Assembly (NCBI GenBank): GCA_017965425.1
Contig: JAGCPY010000003.1
Coordinates: 36,160-100,159 of the forward strand
Direction of reading: 5' to 3'
DNA: 64,000 nt
From: Bacteroidaceae bacterium
Lineage (GTDB): Bacteria; Bacteroidota; Bacteroidia; Bacteroidales; Bacteroidaceae
Shown: piece by piece, positions 1 to 7,796 of the stretch
Numbering within the stretch: the first letter of the stretch is position 1
How the letters are laid out: each line of letters starts with the position of its first letter
Notes under the pieces: generated by a model
Database searches by the model: none
What the model was told of the DNA's origin: nothing
Seen by the model: only the letters and a program-made list of their open reading frames with translations
Position numbers and translations under genes: made by a program

Positions 1-10
1 TTGCGTAAGT

Positions 11-253
11 ATGAGTAATACATTGAATACTTACAATGCTGTCTTCCGAAAAACTTTTGGTTTGTCGGAAGAGCAGTTGTCCCAATTGGAGTATAAGGTA
101 TACCCAGAATGGAACTCCATGGCACACCTTGCACTGATCTCGGCTTTGGAAGAGGAACTGGACATCAATTTTGAAGCAGATGACATTTTCGCCTTTAAGT
201 CCTATGATCAGGGTAAGGACTTGTTACACGAACGTTTCGGACTAAACTTCTGA
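11..253 (+). CDS. Acyl carrier protein of a glycan acyl-modification module
   Basis: An 80-residue protein with the size and four-helix pattern of an acyl carrier protein. The usual DSL phosphopantetheine site appears as NSM (Ser36 in EWNSMAHLALIS), followed by the acidic helix II and III residues (EEELDINFEADDI) that normally contact partner enzymes. It would carry an acyl group as a thioester in the cytoplasm. Its stop is one base from the next start, so it is almost certainly co-transcribed with the ligase, KASIII and SDR that follow. The divergent NSM motif and the context suggest a dedicated ACP for one specialised acyl group rather than the housekeeping fatty-acid ACP; that role is inference. 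Confidence 0.85.
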   Translation: MSNTLNTYNAVFRKTFGLSEEQLSQLEYKVYPEWNSMAHLALISALEEELDINFEADDIFAFKSYDQGKDLLHERFGLNF

Positions 254-254
254 T

Positions 255-1655
255 ATGTTTAATCTCCAATCTTTCGCGGACCACATTGTTTCCGTCCATC
301 CTGATGGCACCCATCATACATATGGTGAATTAGCTCAAGATACACAAGAGCTAAATGGTCACTTGCAGGCTCATGCACTTGTTTTTTGCTTGTGCGAGAA
401 CAACTACGAGTCGCTTGTCGGCTACGTGGCTATGGTTAATCATGGCAATGTAGCCCTGATGTTGGATGCTCACATTGAGGAATCTGCATTTGACACGTTG
501 TGCCGTACTTATCGTCCTCCATATATTTGGAGACCTGTAAATGGAATCAGGGAAGATAAAGATGGCAAGGTCGTTTACAGGTTGGGAAGTTATGCGCTGA
601 TATCCACTGGCGAGGTGCAGAACAAGCCTCTGCCAGATGAATTGTCCGTGCTGTTGACCACATCGGGAAGTACAGGTTCACCTAAGTTGGTACGTCTTTC
701 GAAGAAAAATTTATTGAGTAATGCCCAATCTATTGTCGAGTATTTGCACATTACAGCAGACGAACGGCCTATCACGGGACTACCTATGTACTATTCGTTC
801 GGATTATCGATCATCAATTCACATCTGCTGGTAGGTGCCACGTTACTCATGACATCAGACTCTTACGTCCAACGAGAGTTTTGGGTGTTTGCTAATGAAC
901 AGGGATTCACCTCTTTCTCCGGTATACCATACACCTTCGAGATCCTGAAGAAACTGAGATTTTGGTCGATGAAGTGTCCCACCCTAAAAACGCTGACTCA
1001 GGCAGGAGGAAAGCTGAACAACGAATTATTACAGTTTTTTATTGAGAATGGGCGTGAGAAAGGTGTTACCTTCTATCTCATGTACGGACAGACTGAGGCC
1101 ACGGCGCGTATGAGCTATTTGCCACCAGAACAGTCTCTCTCCAAATTAGGCAGCATCGGCAAAGGCATTCCTGGCGGACACTTCTATTTGCAGGACGATG
1201 ATGGTAGCATCATAGATGTTCCGAACGTCGTAGGCGAGTTGGTTTACGAAGGAGACAACGTGAGTCTTGGATATGCAGAAAATCCAGAAGACCTCTACAA
1301 GCAGGATGAGAACCATGGGATTTTACATACTGGCGATTTGGCCTACAGGGATGATGACGGATTCTATTACATCGCAGGGCGGAAAAAGAGATTCCTCAAG
1401 CTGTTCGGAAACCGCGTTAGTCTGGACTACATAGAGACACTGTTAAAGGCATACCTTAAGGAGTGCGTTTGTGTGGGCAATGATTCCCAACTCATTGTAT
1501 ATACGACAGACGATGAATTTAATGCTGACATGATTATTGACTTCCTTGTCAATAGAACAAAAATCTTGCGCTCTGTATTCAGCGTTAGGCATATCAACCA
1601 GATCCCACGCTCAGATACAGGAAAAATCCTTTATAAAGAATTACCTATAGAATAA
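255..1655 (+). CDS. AMP-dependent acyl-CoA/acyl-ACP synthetase (ANL superfamily)
   Basis: A 466-residue ANL adenylating enzyme, expected to activate a carboxylic acid with ATP and pass it to CoA or to the ACP encoded just upstream. Visible motifs: the P-loop-like A3 core LLTTSGSTGSPKL (about residues 133-145), the A5 core YGQTEATARMSYLPP, the A7/A8 core HTGDLAYRDDDGFYYIAGRKKR, and the C-terminal catalytic lysine in SDTGKILYKEL (about K457). The length is short for the family and there is no fused carrier domain, which fits use of a free-standing ACP. It starts one base after the ACP stop and ends three bases before the KASIII start. The acid substrate cannot be read from sequence. Confidence 0.85.
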   Translation: MFNLQSFADHIVSVHPDGTHHTYGELAQDTQELNGHLQAHALVFCLCENNYESLVGYVAMVNHGNVALMLDAHIEESAFDTLCRTYRPPYIWRPVNGIREDKDGKVVYRLGSYALISTGEVQNKPLPDELSVLLTTSGSTGSPKLVRLSKKNLLSNAQSIVEYLHITADERPITGLPMYYSFGLSIINSHLLVGATLLMTSDSYVQREFWVFANEQGFTSFSGIPYTFEILKKLRFWSMKCPTLKTLTQAGGKLNNELLQFFIENGREKGVTFYLMYGQTEATARMSYLPPEQSLSKLGSIGKGIPGGHFYLQDDDGSIIDVPNVVGELVYEGDNVSLGYAENPEDLYKQDENHGILHTGDLAYRDDDGFYYIAGRKKRFLKLFGNRVSLDYIETLLKAYLKECVCVGNDSQLIVYTTDDEFNADMIIDFLVNRTKILRSVFSVRHINQIPRSDTGKILYKELPIE

Positions 1656-1658
1656 AAT

Positions 1659-2729
1659 ATGGCACATCAAATCATTCGAAATGTGGCAACCGTTGGTATC
1701 ACGACGTGCGTGCCATCTGCTATTGAGGAGAACATCAGCCAGCCTTTCTTCAAGGAAGGGGAGGCAGAAAAAGTCATCGCTTCCACGGGTATTGAAAGAC
1801 GTCGTATCGCTCCCCCTAACGTTACAGCAAGTGATCTTTGTTTCAAGGCTGCAGAAAAACTCCTTGAGGAAATAGGATGGGCACGCGAAGATATCGACGG
1901 CCTCATTTTTGTTAGTCAGTCGCAGGATTATCTGATGCCTGCTACCTCATGTATCCTCCAGCATCGGTTGGGCTTGCCCGTGAGTTGTTGTACCTTTGAC
2001 ATCTCTTATGGTTGCTCAGGATGGGTATACGGTATGAGCGTCGCCTCCTCTATGTTGGCTGCAGGAACGATGAAAAAAGTGTTGCTGCTGGTAGGAGACA
2101 CGCCTTCCAAGTTCAAGTCACGCAAGGACAAGACAGCTTGGCCGCTCTTTGGAGATGCTGGTACGGCAACAGCATTGGAATACCAACAGGGAGCACCTGA
2201 GATGTTTTTCTCTCTCTTTGTTGATGGTTCAAAATTTGATTCCATCATTATCCGTGATGGAGGATGTCGTCATCCGTTTTCTACCAGTTCGTTGGAGGAA
2301 AAAGAGATAGAAGAAGGAGTCGTCCGACGTCCGCTTGACTCCGTGATGAATGGCATGAATGTTTTTTCTTTCGGCTTAAAACGTGCTCCAGAAGTGGTTA
2401 ACGATGTCTTAGCTCTTTCGCAGCATCAAGTTGACGATCCCGACTATTACATCTTCCATCAAGCCAATATGTTCATGAATGAGAAAATACGCAAAAAGTT
2501 GGGCATCCCCGCAGAGAAAGTTCCATACTCGATGAAAGACTATGGCAATACCAGCTGTGCAACCATTCCTCTCACCATCAATACGACCTTTGGTACGGCA
2601 GACATGCTACGTGGGAAAACTGTTGTTGGCACAGCTTTTGGCGTAGGACTGTCATGGGGTAGTGTGTTACTTACATTGGATAACTTAAAACACTTATCAC
2701 TCATAGAATACAATGAAGAATCCATTTAG
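1659..2729 (+). CDS. 3-oxoacyl-ACP synthase III (FabH-like)
   Basis: A 356-residue KASIII-family thiolase-fold enzyme. The triad is intact: Cys119 in TFDISYGCSGW, His267 in IFHQANMFM and Asn297 in YGNTSC. KASIII enzymes condense an acyl-CoA starter with malonyl-ACP. Next to an ACP, an acid-activating ligase and a keto-reductase, a plausible output is a short 3-ketoacyl-ACP for decorating a sugar; this is inference. The length is slightly above housekeeping FabH (about 320-335), as in many pathway-specific KASIII proteins. The end overlaps the SDR start by 17 bp, which implies translational coupling. Confidence 0.87.
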   Translation: MAHQIIRNVATVGITTCVPSAIEENISQPFFKEGEAEKVIASTGIERRRIAPPNVTASDLCFKAAEKLLEEIGWAREDIDGLIFVSQSQDYLMPATSCILQHRLGLPVSCCTFDISYGCSGWVYGMSVASSMLAAGTMKKVLLLVGDTPSKFKSRKDKTAWPLFGDAGTATALEYQQGAPEMFFSLFVDGSKFDSIIIRDGGCRHPFSTSSLEEKEIEEGVVRRPLDSVMNGMNVFSFGLKRAPEVVNDVLALSQHQVDDPDYYIFHQANMFMNEKIRKKLGIPAEKVPYSMKDYGNTSCATIPLTINTTFGTADMLRGKTVVGTAFGVGLSWGSVLLTLDNLKHLSLIEYNEESI

Positions 2730-3462
2730 CCTTGAAGGCAAGAGAATATTAGTCACCGGCGCTGCATCAGGCATCGGACGGTGTACAGCCATTAAAGCAT
2801 CCGAAATGGGAGCAACCCTTGTCCTTGTGGATCTTAATGAAGAGCGAATGCAAGAAACGTTGGGAATGTTGGCTTCTGGCGACCATAGCATGTTCGCAGC
2901 CGATCTCACACAGACAGAAAACTTGGAAAAACTGGCCGCCAGTATAGAACCCTTGGACGGGTTGGTCAACTGTGCGGGCATCGGATTGACCCTTCCTTTC
3001 AAGTTTTGTGGGGAGGACGAACTGAAGCGTATCATGGCTATCAACTTTTTCGCTCCTGTACTGCTCACACAGACGCTCGTCAAGAAGAAAAAGATAAACA
3101 AGGGAGCTTCCATCGTTTACATGGCTTCCATTGACGGAACCGTCACAGGTCATATTGGGAATTCCATGTACTCTGCTACAAAGGGAGCCATTCTTGGATC
3201 CGTTCGTTCGCAAGCGCTGGAGATGGCCGCTCGTGGCATACGTGTCAACTGTGTGTCACCTGCCCGAGTCAATACTCCTCTTATCCAAAATCGCAACAAC
3301 ATCTCTGCCGAGCAGGTAAAAGCCAATATGGAACTCTACCCCATGAAACGCTATGCTGAACCGGAAGAGATCGCTTACTATATTATCTATCTACTCTCAG
3401 ACACCAGTACGTATACGACAGGTTCCAACCTCGTCATAGACGGAGGCTTCACGATAGCTTGA
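2713..3462 (+). CDS. Short-chain dehydrogenase/reductase (FabG-like)
   Basis: A 249-residue classical SDR. It has the Rossmann motif TGAASGIG (15-22), NCAG (86-89), catalytic Ser139, Tyr153 and Lys157 in YSATK, and a C-terminal GSNLVIDGG segment typical of FabG-like enzymes. It probably reduces a 3-ketoacyl thioester made by the upstream KASIII to the 3-hydroxyacyl form with NAD(P)H. The start lies inside the 3' end of the KASIII gene in another frame. Other SDR substrates, such as a sugar keto group, cannot be excluded, but the operon favours an acyl-ACP. Confidence 0.85.
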   Translation: MKNPFSLEGKRILVTGAASGIGRCTAIKASEMGATLVLVDLNEERMQETLGMLASGDHSMFAADLTQTENLEKLAASIEPLDGLVNCAGIGLTLPFKFCGEDELKRIMAINFFAPVLLTQTLVKKKKINKGASIVYMASIDGTVTGHIGNSMYSATKGAILGSVRSQALEMAARGIRVNCVSPARVNTPLIQNRNNISAEQVKANMELYPMKRYAEPEEIAYYIIYLLSDTSTYTTGSNLVIDGGFTIA

Positions 3463-3525
3463 TATACTTCGCACTAATTGCAAATGATAATAAAACATTA
3501 ATAATCATCTAAATAGTTTCTTCGT

Positions 3526-3981
3526 ATGAAAAGGACACTACGTCAACACATTAGTAGATTTGTAAGAGGTTTCTATACCTATGGATATTTGAAATACTTG
3601 AAAGGTATGGATATCGGTAAAAATGTATCTGTCTCAAAATCCGCCACGATGGAGAGGGCTTATCCAAAATCTGTACATATAGGTGATAACACCCGTATTT
3701 CAATAGAGGCAATGGTCTTGGGGCATGACTATTTTCGTGGTAAGGAGCAATCTGATACCTATATTGGACATAACACTTCCATTGGGGGCAGAGCAATCAT
3801 TCTACCTGGTCTAAAAATTGGGAATCATTGTTTTGTTGGCGCAGGATCTGTTGTAACAAAAGATGTTCCTGATCATTGTCTTGTGGCTGGAAATCCTGCA
3901 AAGATAGTTCGTGTAGGCATAGAACTTAATGACCACTATCAAATAATTAATCACGGACATAAGCCAGAGATAGATAAATAA
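3526..3981 (+). CDS. Left-handed beta-helix acyltransferase (hexapeptide repeat)
   Basis: A 151-residue LbH acyltransferase. Imperfect hexapeptide repeats run from about residue 40 to 125 (IGDNTRI, IGHNTSIGGRAIILPG, IGNHCFVGAGSVVTKDV), followed by the CAT/NodL-type ending LVAGNPAKIVR. The family moves acetyl or other acyl groups from CoA or ACP to sugar hydroxyl or amino groups. Following the ACP/KASIII/SDR genes after 63 bp, it is the natural candidate for transferring their product to a sugar. It is the last gene before a long non-coding stretch. Confidence 0.82.
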   Translation: MKRTLRQHISRFVRGFYTYGYLKYLKGMDIGKNVSVSKSATMERAYPKSVHIGDNTRISIEAMVLGHDYFRGKEQSDTYIGHNTSIGGRAIILPGLKIGNHCFVGAGSVVTKDVPDHCLVAGNPAKIVRVGIELNDHYQIINHGHKPEIDK

Positions 3982-4064
3982 TTCAACTTCTCCTGTAATG
4001 GAAGTGGAAGAAGTTAAGGGGTTAAATAGTTAAGGAAGCTGTGCTTGTGAAACTTGGGCTCTGC

Positions 4065-4169
4065 GTCAATTCTATCGGTAAGTAGCCAAGCAATATGATT
4101 GAAAGATTGACGAATAGATTGACGTAGGTTCTTGAAGTGTCAGGCGTCGCAAGCGCCGAGCGGGCGTCT
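4065..4169 (+). repeat. Left arm of ~100-bp imperfect inverted repeat
   Basis: Aligned by eye to the reverse complement of 4631-4728. Shared blocks include GATTGACGTAG, TTCTTGAAGT and AAGCGCCGAGCGG. The left arm carries a 6-nt insertion relative to the right arm near 4145-4150. Identity is roughly 80 percent. Confidence 0.8.
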
Positions 4170-4259
4170 AATATAAACATAGGAAAGAGTATGGTTTAGA
4201 CTTCAATCCCTGTCAATCGGCACGTCAATCTTCTGGAATCAGTCATTTGCAGGGGGCGA

Positions 4260-4347
4260 ACGTATATGCGTGTTGCGAGATAGGGATATACGTGTTGGCT
4301 GATAGGGATATAGGCTCGAGGGAACAGGGATATAGGTCTTGGCTTTT
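4260..4347. repeat. 22-bp ladder, four imperfect units
   Basis: AGGGATATA begins at 4282, 4304 and 4326, exactly 22 bp apart, and a degenerate unit at 4260 shares the TATnCGTGTTG part. The spacing equals that of the GGAAGGT arrays elsewhere in the window, but the sequence is different enough that common origin is only a suggestion. Confidence 0.65.
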
Positions 4348-4630
4348 GCTCCTATGTCATACGCTCTCGCACGCGCGTGAGAGTTTTGTGAGCTCTCCTA
4401 CACTGTTTTCTCCTTTCTGCTTGATAACTAACGGATAAGCTTGGAATAAATACCGAATAAATGCCGCTTTTCGGGTCTTTTTATGCTCCTAAATGCCCAT
4501 ATTTCCGTTTAAATGCCCCTCTTTTAACACTTTTTATGCCCTTTTTTGCCACCTTTCTGCCTTTTTCAGGTAAAAACGAGGCTATTTTTGAACAAAAAGA
4601 GGGTTCTGCATCAATTTAATAGTGATAAAA

Positions 4631-4728
4631 GACGTCCGCTCGGCGCTTGATACTTCAAGAAGCTACGTCAATCTAATCGTCAATCTTTAACTCATATTGT
4701 CCGGCTGCTTACCACCCTAATTGAAGCT
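4631..4728 (-). repeat. Right arm of ~100-bp imperfect inverted repeat
   Basis: Reverse-complement partner of 4065-4169, with 461 bp between the arms. The spacer has no transposase or recombinase gene, so this is either a non-autonomous element or a degenerate remnant. Confidence 0.8.
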
Positions 4729-4897
4729 GAACTGATAATTGAGTGAAAATTGCCGGTTTCGTCACTCTTTATGGCGATGCATCAAAGGCTGAAATGGAGA
4801 GTGATGGTGTTGAAGGAAAAAGATGATGGTTGTGGAGCCGGTGAATAGGATATGGCACCTTTTCACTCGAAAAAAGAGCAGAATTTCGGTAAAATTC

Positions 4898-4928
4898 TTG
4901 GATATTAAGATTCCAATCACTACCTTTG
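4898..4928 (+). promoter_or_regulatory. Bacteroidota promoter for the MNT/HEPN pair
   Basis: TTG at 4898-4900 and TACCTTTG at 4921-4928 with a 20-bp spacer match the sigma-ABfr consensus. The promoter overlaps a possible TTG start at 4926, which argues for ATG at 4959 as the real start of the next gene. Confidence 0.75.
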
Positions 4929-4958
4929 CAAGGCGAAACTCTGAAAAAACTGTCGGGT

Positions 4959-5276
4959 ATGAGAAAAAAAGGAACGTTGGAAAGCATAAAGCGAACAGCA
5001 AAGGCTGTCGTTCCCAAAGGAGCCACCATCTATCTTTTTGGTTCACGTGCACGTGGTGATGAGCGAAGTGATTCAGACTGGGATATTTTGATTATATTAC
5101 CAAAGGAACGATTGAACCAATCAGACTACGATCAGGTGAGCTATCCTTTTGTGGAATTAGGCTGGATGTTAGGTGAGAGGATTAATCCTATTGTATATAC
5201 AAATCAGGAATGGGAGGCAAATAGCATTACCCCATTCTACGATAATGTCCGTCGTGATGCGGTTAGTCTCCTTTAG
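4959..5276 (+). CDS. MNT-family nucleotidyltransferase (antitoxin-type)
   Basis: A 105-residue minimal nucleotidyltransferase. It shows FGSRARGDERSDSDWDILI (residues 27-45): the GS motif at G28-S29 and metal-binding D40 and D42. MNT proteins of this type pair with HEPN proteins; in studied type VII systems the MNT protein modifies the HEPN toxin by adding AMP. ATG 4959 is preferred because a promoter -7 box sits at 4921-4928 and the alternative TTG start falls inside it. The gene ends two bases before the HEPN start, the standard layout of the pair. That it neutralises its partner here is inference. Confidence 0.82.
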   Translation: MRKKGTLESIKRTAKAVVPKGATIYLFGSRARGDERSDSDWDILIILPKERLNQSDYDQVSYPFVELGWMLGERINPIVYTNQEWEANSITPFYDNVRRDAVSLL

Positions 5277-5278
5277 AT

Positions 5279-5656
5279 ATGGATATTGAATTGTTAGTAA
5301 AACTCCAGAAGGAGAAGGCATACCGTTTCCTTCAAGAGGCTGACGATATGGTAGAACAAGGCAGGTGGAATCTCGCTTCCAATCGCTATTATTATGCTTG
5401 TTATCATATCATTCAAGCAGCTTTCATCAAAAATGGTGTGTCAGCAAAGAGTCATGATGGCACTCTGACAGAACTTGGCAGACATTTCATATTGAGAGGA
5501 CTGATAGACAAGAAATATGGACGTTTCTTTGCGCGAATTATTCAACTTCGTCTTAAAGCCGATTACAATAGTATTGCCGAAGTCTCTGAGTCTGAAGTCT
5601 TGGAGATGTCACCACTCTCTCATGATTTCGTGAAATGCATAGCTGCTATGCAGTAA
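5279..5656 (+). CDS. HEPN domain protein (toxin-type partner of MNT)
   Basis: A 125-residue, mostly helical HEPN protein. RYYYACYH (36-43) gives an R-x6-H arrangement and is followed by the later helix LRLKADYN usual for this family. HEPN proteins of MNT pairs are often ribonucleases held in check by the partner, though some are inactive. It follows the MNT gene after two bases. The pair lies between two glycan-synthesis blocks beside inverted repeats, a typical position for an inserted toxin-antitoxin unit. Toxicity and RNase activity are not provable from sequence. Confidence 0.82.
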   Translation: MDIELLVKLQKEKAYRFLQEADDMVEQGRWNLASNRYYYACYHIIQAAFIKNGVSAKSHDGTLTELGRHFILRGLIDKKYGRFFARIIQLRLKADYNSIAEVSESEVLEMSPLSHDFVKCIAAMQ

Positions 5657-5707
5657 CAAGAGATGGGGTGAATAGAATTATAGGGAAATTACTATAAACG
5701 ATATTAA

Positions 5708-6316
5708 ATGTATAAGCTTTTTTTCAAGCGCTTTCTGGATTTTTGGATTGCGCTCATTGCGTTGATATGCATCAGTCCCATCCTGTTGGTGGTGACTGTG
5801 TGGTTGCATTTCGCGAACAAGGGGGCGGGTGCTTTCTTTTTTCAGGAGCGCCCTGGTAAGGATGCCAAGGTCTTCCGTGTTATTAAGTTTAAGACGATGA
5901 CGGATGAACGGGGGGCGGATGGCGAGTTGTTGCCAGACGCTGAACGTCTGACGAAAGTCGGGCAATTGGTTCGTTCGTTGAGTATCGACGAGTTGCCGCA
6001 GCTCATCAATGTGTTGAAGGGTGATATGGCACTCATTGGCCCCCGTCCTTTGCTGGTGAAGTACCTTCCGCTGTATAGTCCAGAACAAATGCGGCGGCAC
6101 GAAGTGCGTCCAGGTATTAGTGGTTGGGCCCAGTGTCATGGACGCAACGCTATTTCTTGGACGGAAAAGTTCAAGCTGGACGTATGGTATGTCGATCATT
6201 GTACCTTATGGACAGATCTTCAGGTCATTTGGATTACAGTTTTGAAGGTTTTGAAACGTGCAGATATTTCTGAAGAAGGACAGGCGACAATGGAGCCTTT
6301 CACAGGAAATAATTAG
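5708..6316 (+). CDS. Initiating sugar-phosphate transferase (PglC/WcaJ family)
   Basis: A 202-residue monotopic phosphoglycosyl transferase of the small PglC type. It has an N-terminal re-entrant membrane helix (about 10-35), the FKTMTDERGADG segment, the catalytic Asp94-Glu95 dyad in LSIDELPQL, and the GPRPLL and RPGISGWAQ blocks. It transfers a sugar-1-phosphate from a UDP-sugar to undecaprenyl phosphate at the inner membrane, the first step of a lipid-linked glycan. A DegT aminotransferase follows, as in bacillosamine-type pathways, so the substrate may be an amino-sugar nucleotide. Confidence 0.88.
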   Translation: MYKLFFKRFLDFWIALIALICISPILLVVTVWLHFANKGAGAFFFQERPGKDAKVFRVIKFKTMTDERGADGELLPDAERLTKVGQLVRSLSIDELPQLINVLKGDMALIGPRPLLVKYLPLYSPEQMRRHEVRPGISGWAQCHGRNAISWTEKFKLDVWYVDHCTLWTDLQVIWITVLKVLKRADISEEGQATMEPFTGNN

Positions 6317-6455
6317 TATGGAAAATGTGTTTGAGGCCAGGCGGCTTATTTTCCAGATAAAAGGTTTTCAGAAAAAAGGCTTTCTGTGAACATGTGTTTA
6401 TTGGACGATTTTGCAAAAAAGTGAAAAAAGGTGAGACAGTTCGGAGGAAAAGTGT

Positions 6456-6463
6456 TACCTTTG
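6456..6463 (+). promoter_or_regulatory. Promoter -7 box before the aminotransferase
   Basis: TACCTTTG matches the Bacteroidota -7 element. No clear TTG is found 20 bp upstream. It implies a leader of roughly 70 nt before ATG 6539, and a second transcription start inside the glycan locus. Confidence 0.55.
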
Positions 6464-6538
6464 CAGCCGAAAATGAAAATAATTAACCGTTGGCATGAAA
6501 AAAATGCCCGACAGTTATAAAGATATTCCTAAACGATA

Positions 6539-7786
6539 ATGTCTAAACGTATCTATTTATGTCTGGCCCACATGAGTGAAGAGGGCTGGGAACAGAAGTA
6601 CATCAAAGAAGCCTTCGATACCAATTGGGTGGTGCCCTTGGGACCGAACGTGAATGCCTTTGAAAAGGAATTGGAAATGTATGTTGGTCACAACAAAAGA
6701 GTTGTGGCGCTTAGTTCCGGTACGGCGGCGGTGCATCTGTCGTTGATCGCGAGTGGTGTGGGTCCTGGTGACGAGGTGATGGTGCAGAGCTTTACGTTCT
6801 GTGCATCAAGCCACCCGATTACTTATGTAGGTGCTACGCCAGTCTTCGTGGATTCGGAGCGCGACACGTGGAATATGGATCCCGAATTGTTGGACAAGGC
6901 TATTCAAGATCGCATCAACAAGACAGGTAAGAAGCCCAAGGCCATCATGACCGTTTACCTCTATGGAATGCCCGCTAAGATAGACGAGTTGATGGCTGTG
7001 GCTGAAAAGTATGACATTCCCGTGATTGAGGATGCCGCCGAGGGCTTCGGTTCGAAATACAAGGGTGAAATTGTCGGAACAAGAGGAGTCTTTGGCATCC
7101 TTTCGTTCAATGGCAACAAGCTTATCACGACCTCTGGAGGCGGAGCCTTGATTTGCCCCAATGAGGAGATGCGTAACCGCATCATGTGGTATGCCACACA
7201 GGCACGCGAGGCTTATCCTTACTATCAGCATGAAGCAATCGGATACAACTATCGCATGTCGAACATCTGCGCGGGAATTGGTCGTGGTCAGATGACGGTC
7301 GTGGCAGACCATTTGGCTCATCACCGTCACATCCGTGACATGTACCGCGATGCTTTCCGCGATGTGGAGGGTATCACTTTCCATGACGAGCTACCGGAAA
7401 TGGAAAGCAACTTCTGGCTGAATACCATCACGCTTGATCCCAAGCTGAAGGTAAAGGGCGAGGAGAATGCTTACAAGGAAGCCGTGCAGGGTGCCATCGG
7501 TGGTGCGGCAGGCGTCGTTCACGGTGGCGGCAGTATCCATACCGACTGTGAACCTCATGTGAATGTGGAAGCTATGCGCCTTGCGTTGGATGCAGCAGAC
7601 ATAGAGAGTCGTCCGCTTTGGAAACCGATGCACTTGCAACCTGTGTACAAGAACGCGCCTGCTTACGTGAACGGCGTGAGCGAGGAACTCTTCAAGTGTG
7701 GCCTGTGCCTGCCCAGTGGTCCGATGGTGACCGACGACGATGTCAAGCGCATCATCGCAACTATTCTTGAAAATATTGTCAGATAA
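6539..7786 (+). CDS. DegT/DnrJ/EryC1-family PLP aminotransferase
   Basis: A 415-residue sugar aminotransferase of the DegT/AHBA family. The PLP-binding lysine is Lys194 in SFNGNKLITTSGGG, Asp165 is in VIEDAAEGFG, and SSGTAAVHLSL is at about 59-69. These enzymes convert a keto group of a nucleotide-linked sugar to an amine using glutamate. Relative to short family members there is an extra stretch at about residues 305-340, rich in Gly and His (GGAAGVVHGGGSIH). It lies between two lipid-linked sugar transferase genes. Its amine product is a natural acceptor for the acyl module at the start of the window (inference). Confidence 0.87.
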   Translation: MSKRIYLCLAHMSEEGWEQKYIKEAFDTNWVVPLGPNVNAFEKELEMYVGHNKRVVALSSGTAAVHLSLIASGVGPGDEVMVQSFTFCASSHPITYVGATPVFVDSERDTWNMDPELLDKAIQDRINKTGKKPKAIMTVYLYGMPAKIDELMAVAEKYDIPVIEDAAEGFGSKYKGEIVGTRGVFGILSFNGNKLITTSGGGALICPNEEMRNRIMWYATQAREAYPYYQHEAIGYNYRMSNICAGIGRGQMTVVADHLAHHRHIRDMYRDAFRDVEGITFHDELPEMESNFWLNTITLDPKLKVKGEENAYKEAVQGAIGGAAGVVHGGGSIHTDCEPHVNVEAMRLALDAADIESRPLWKPMHLQPVYKNAPAYVNGVSEELFKCGLCLPSGPMVTDDDVKRIIATILENIVR

Positions 7787-7796
7787 AATCTTCTAA

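Larger units (their letters stand above)
3982..4897. other. Long non-coding stretch with inverted repeats and AT-rich tracts
   Basis: About 0.92 kb without a convincing gene; the longest open frames are about 60 codons and have no recognisable features. It holds two arms of a ~100-bp imperfect inverted repeat, a 22-bp ladder, and from about 4440 to 4570 an AT-rich tract in which AAATGCC recurs three times, at about 4460, 4491 and 4520. The base composition is more AT-rich than the flanking genes. It separates the acyl-modification genes from the MNT/HEPN pair. Confidence 0.7.

Noticed and set aside
4247-4438. 63-codon open frame in the non-coding stretch
   Set aside because: It covers the 22-bp ladder, has no family similarity or promoter, and its composition follows the repeats.
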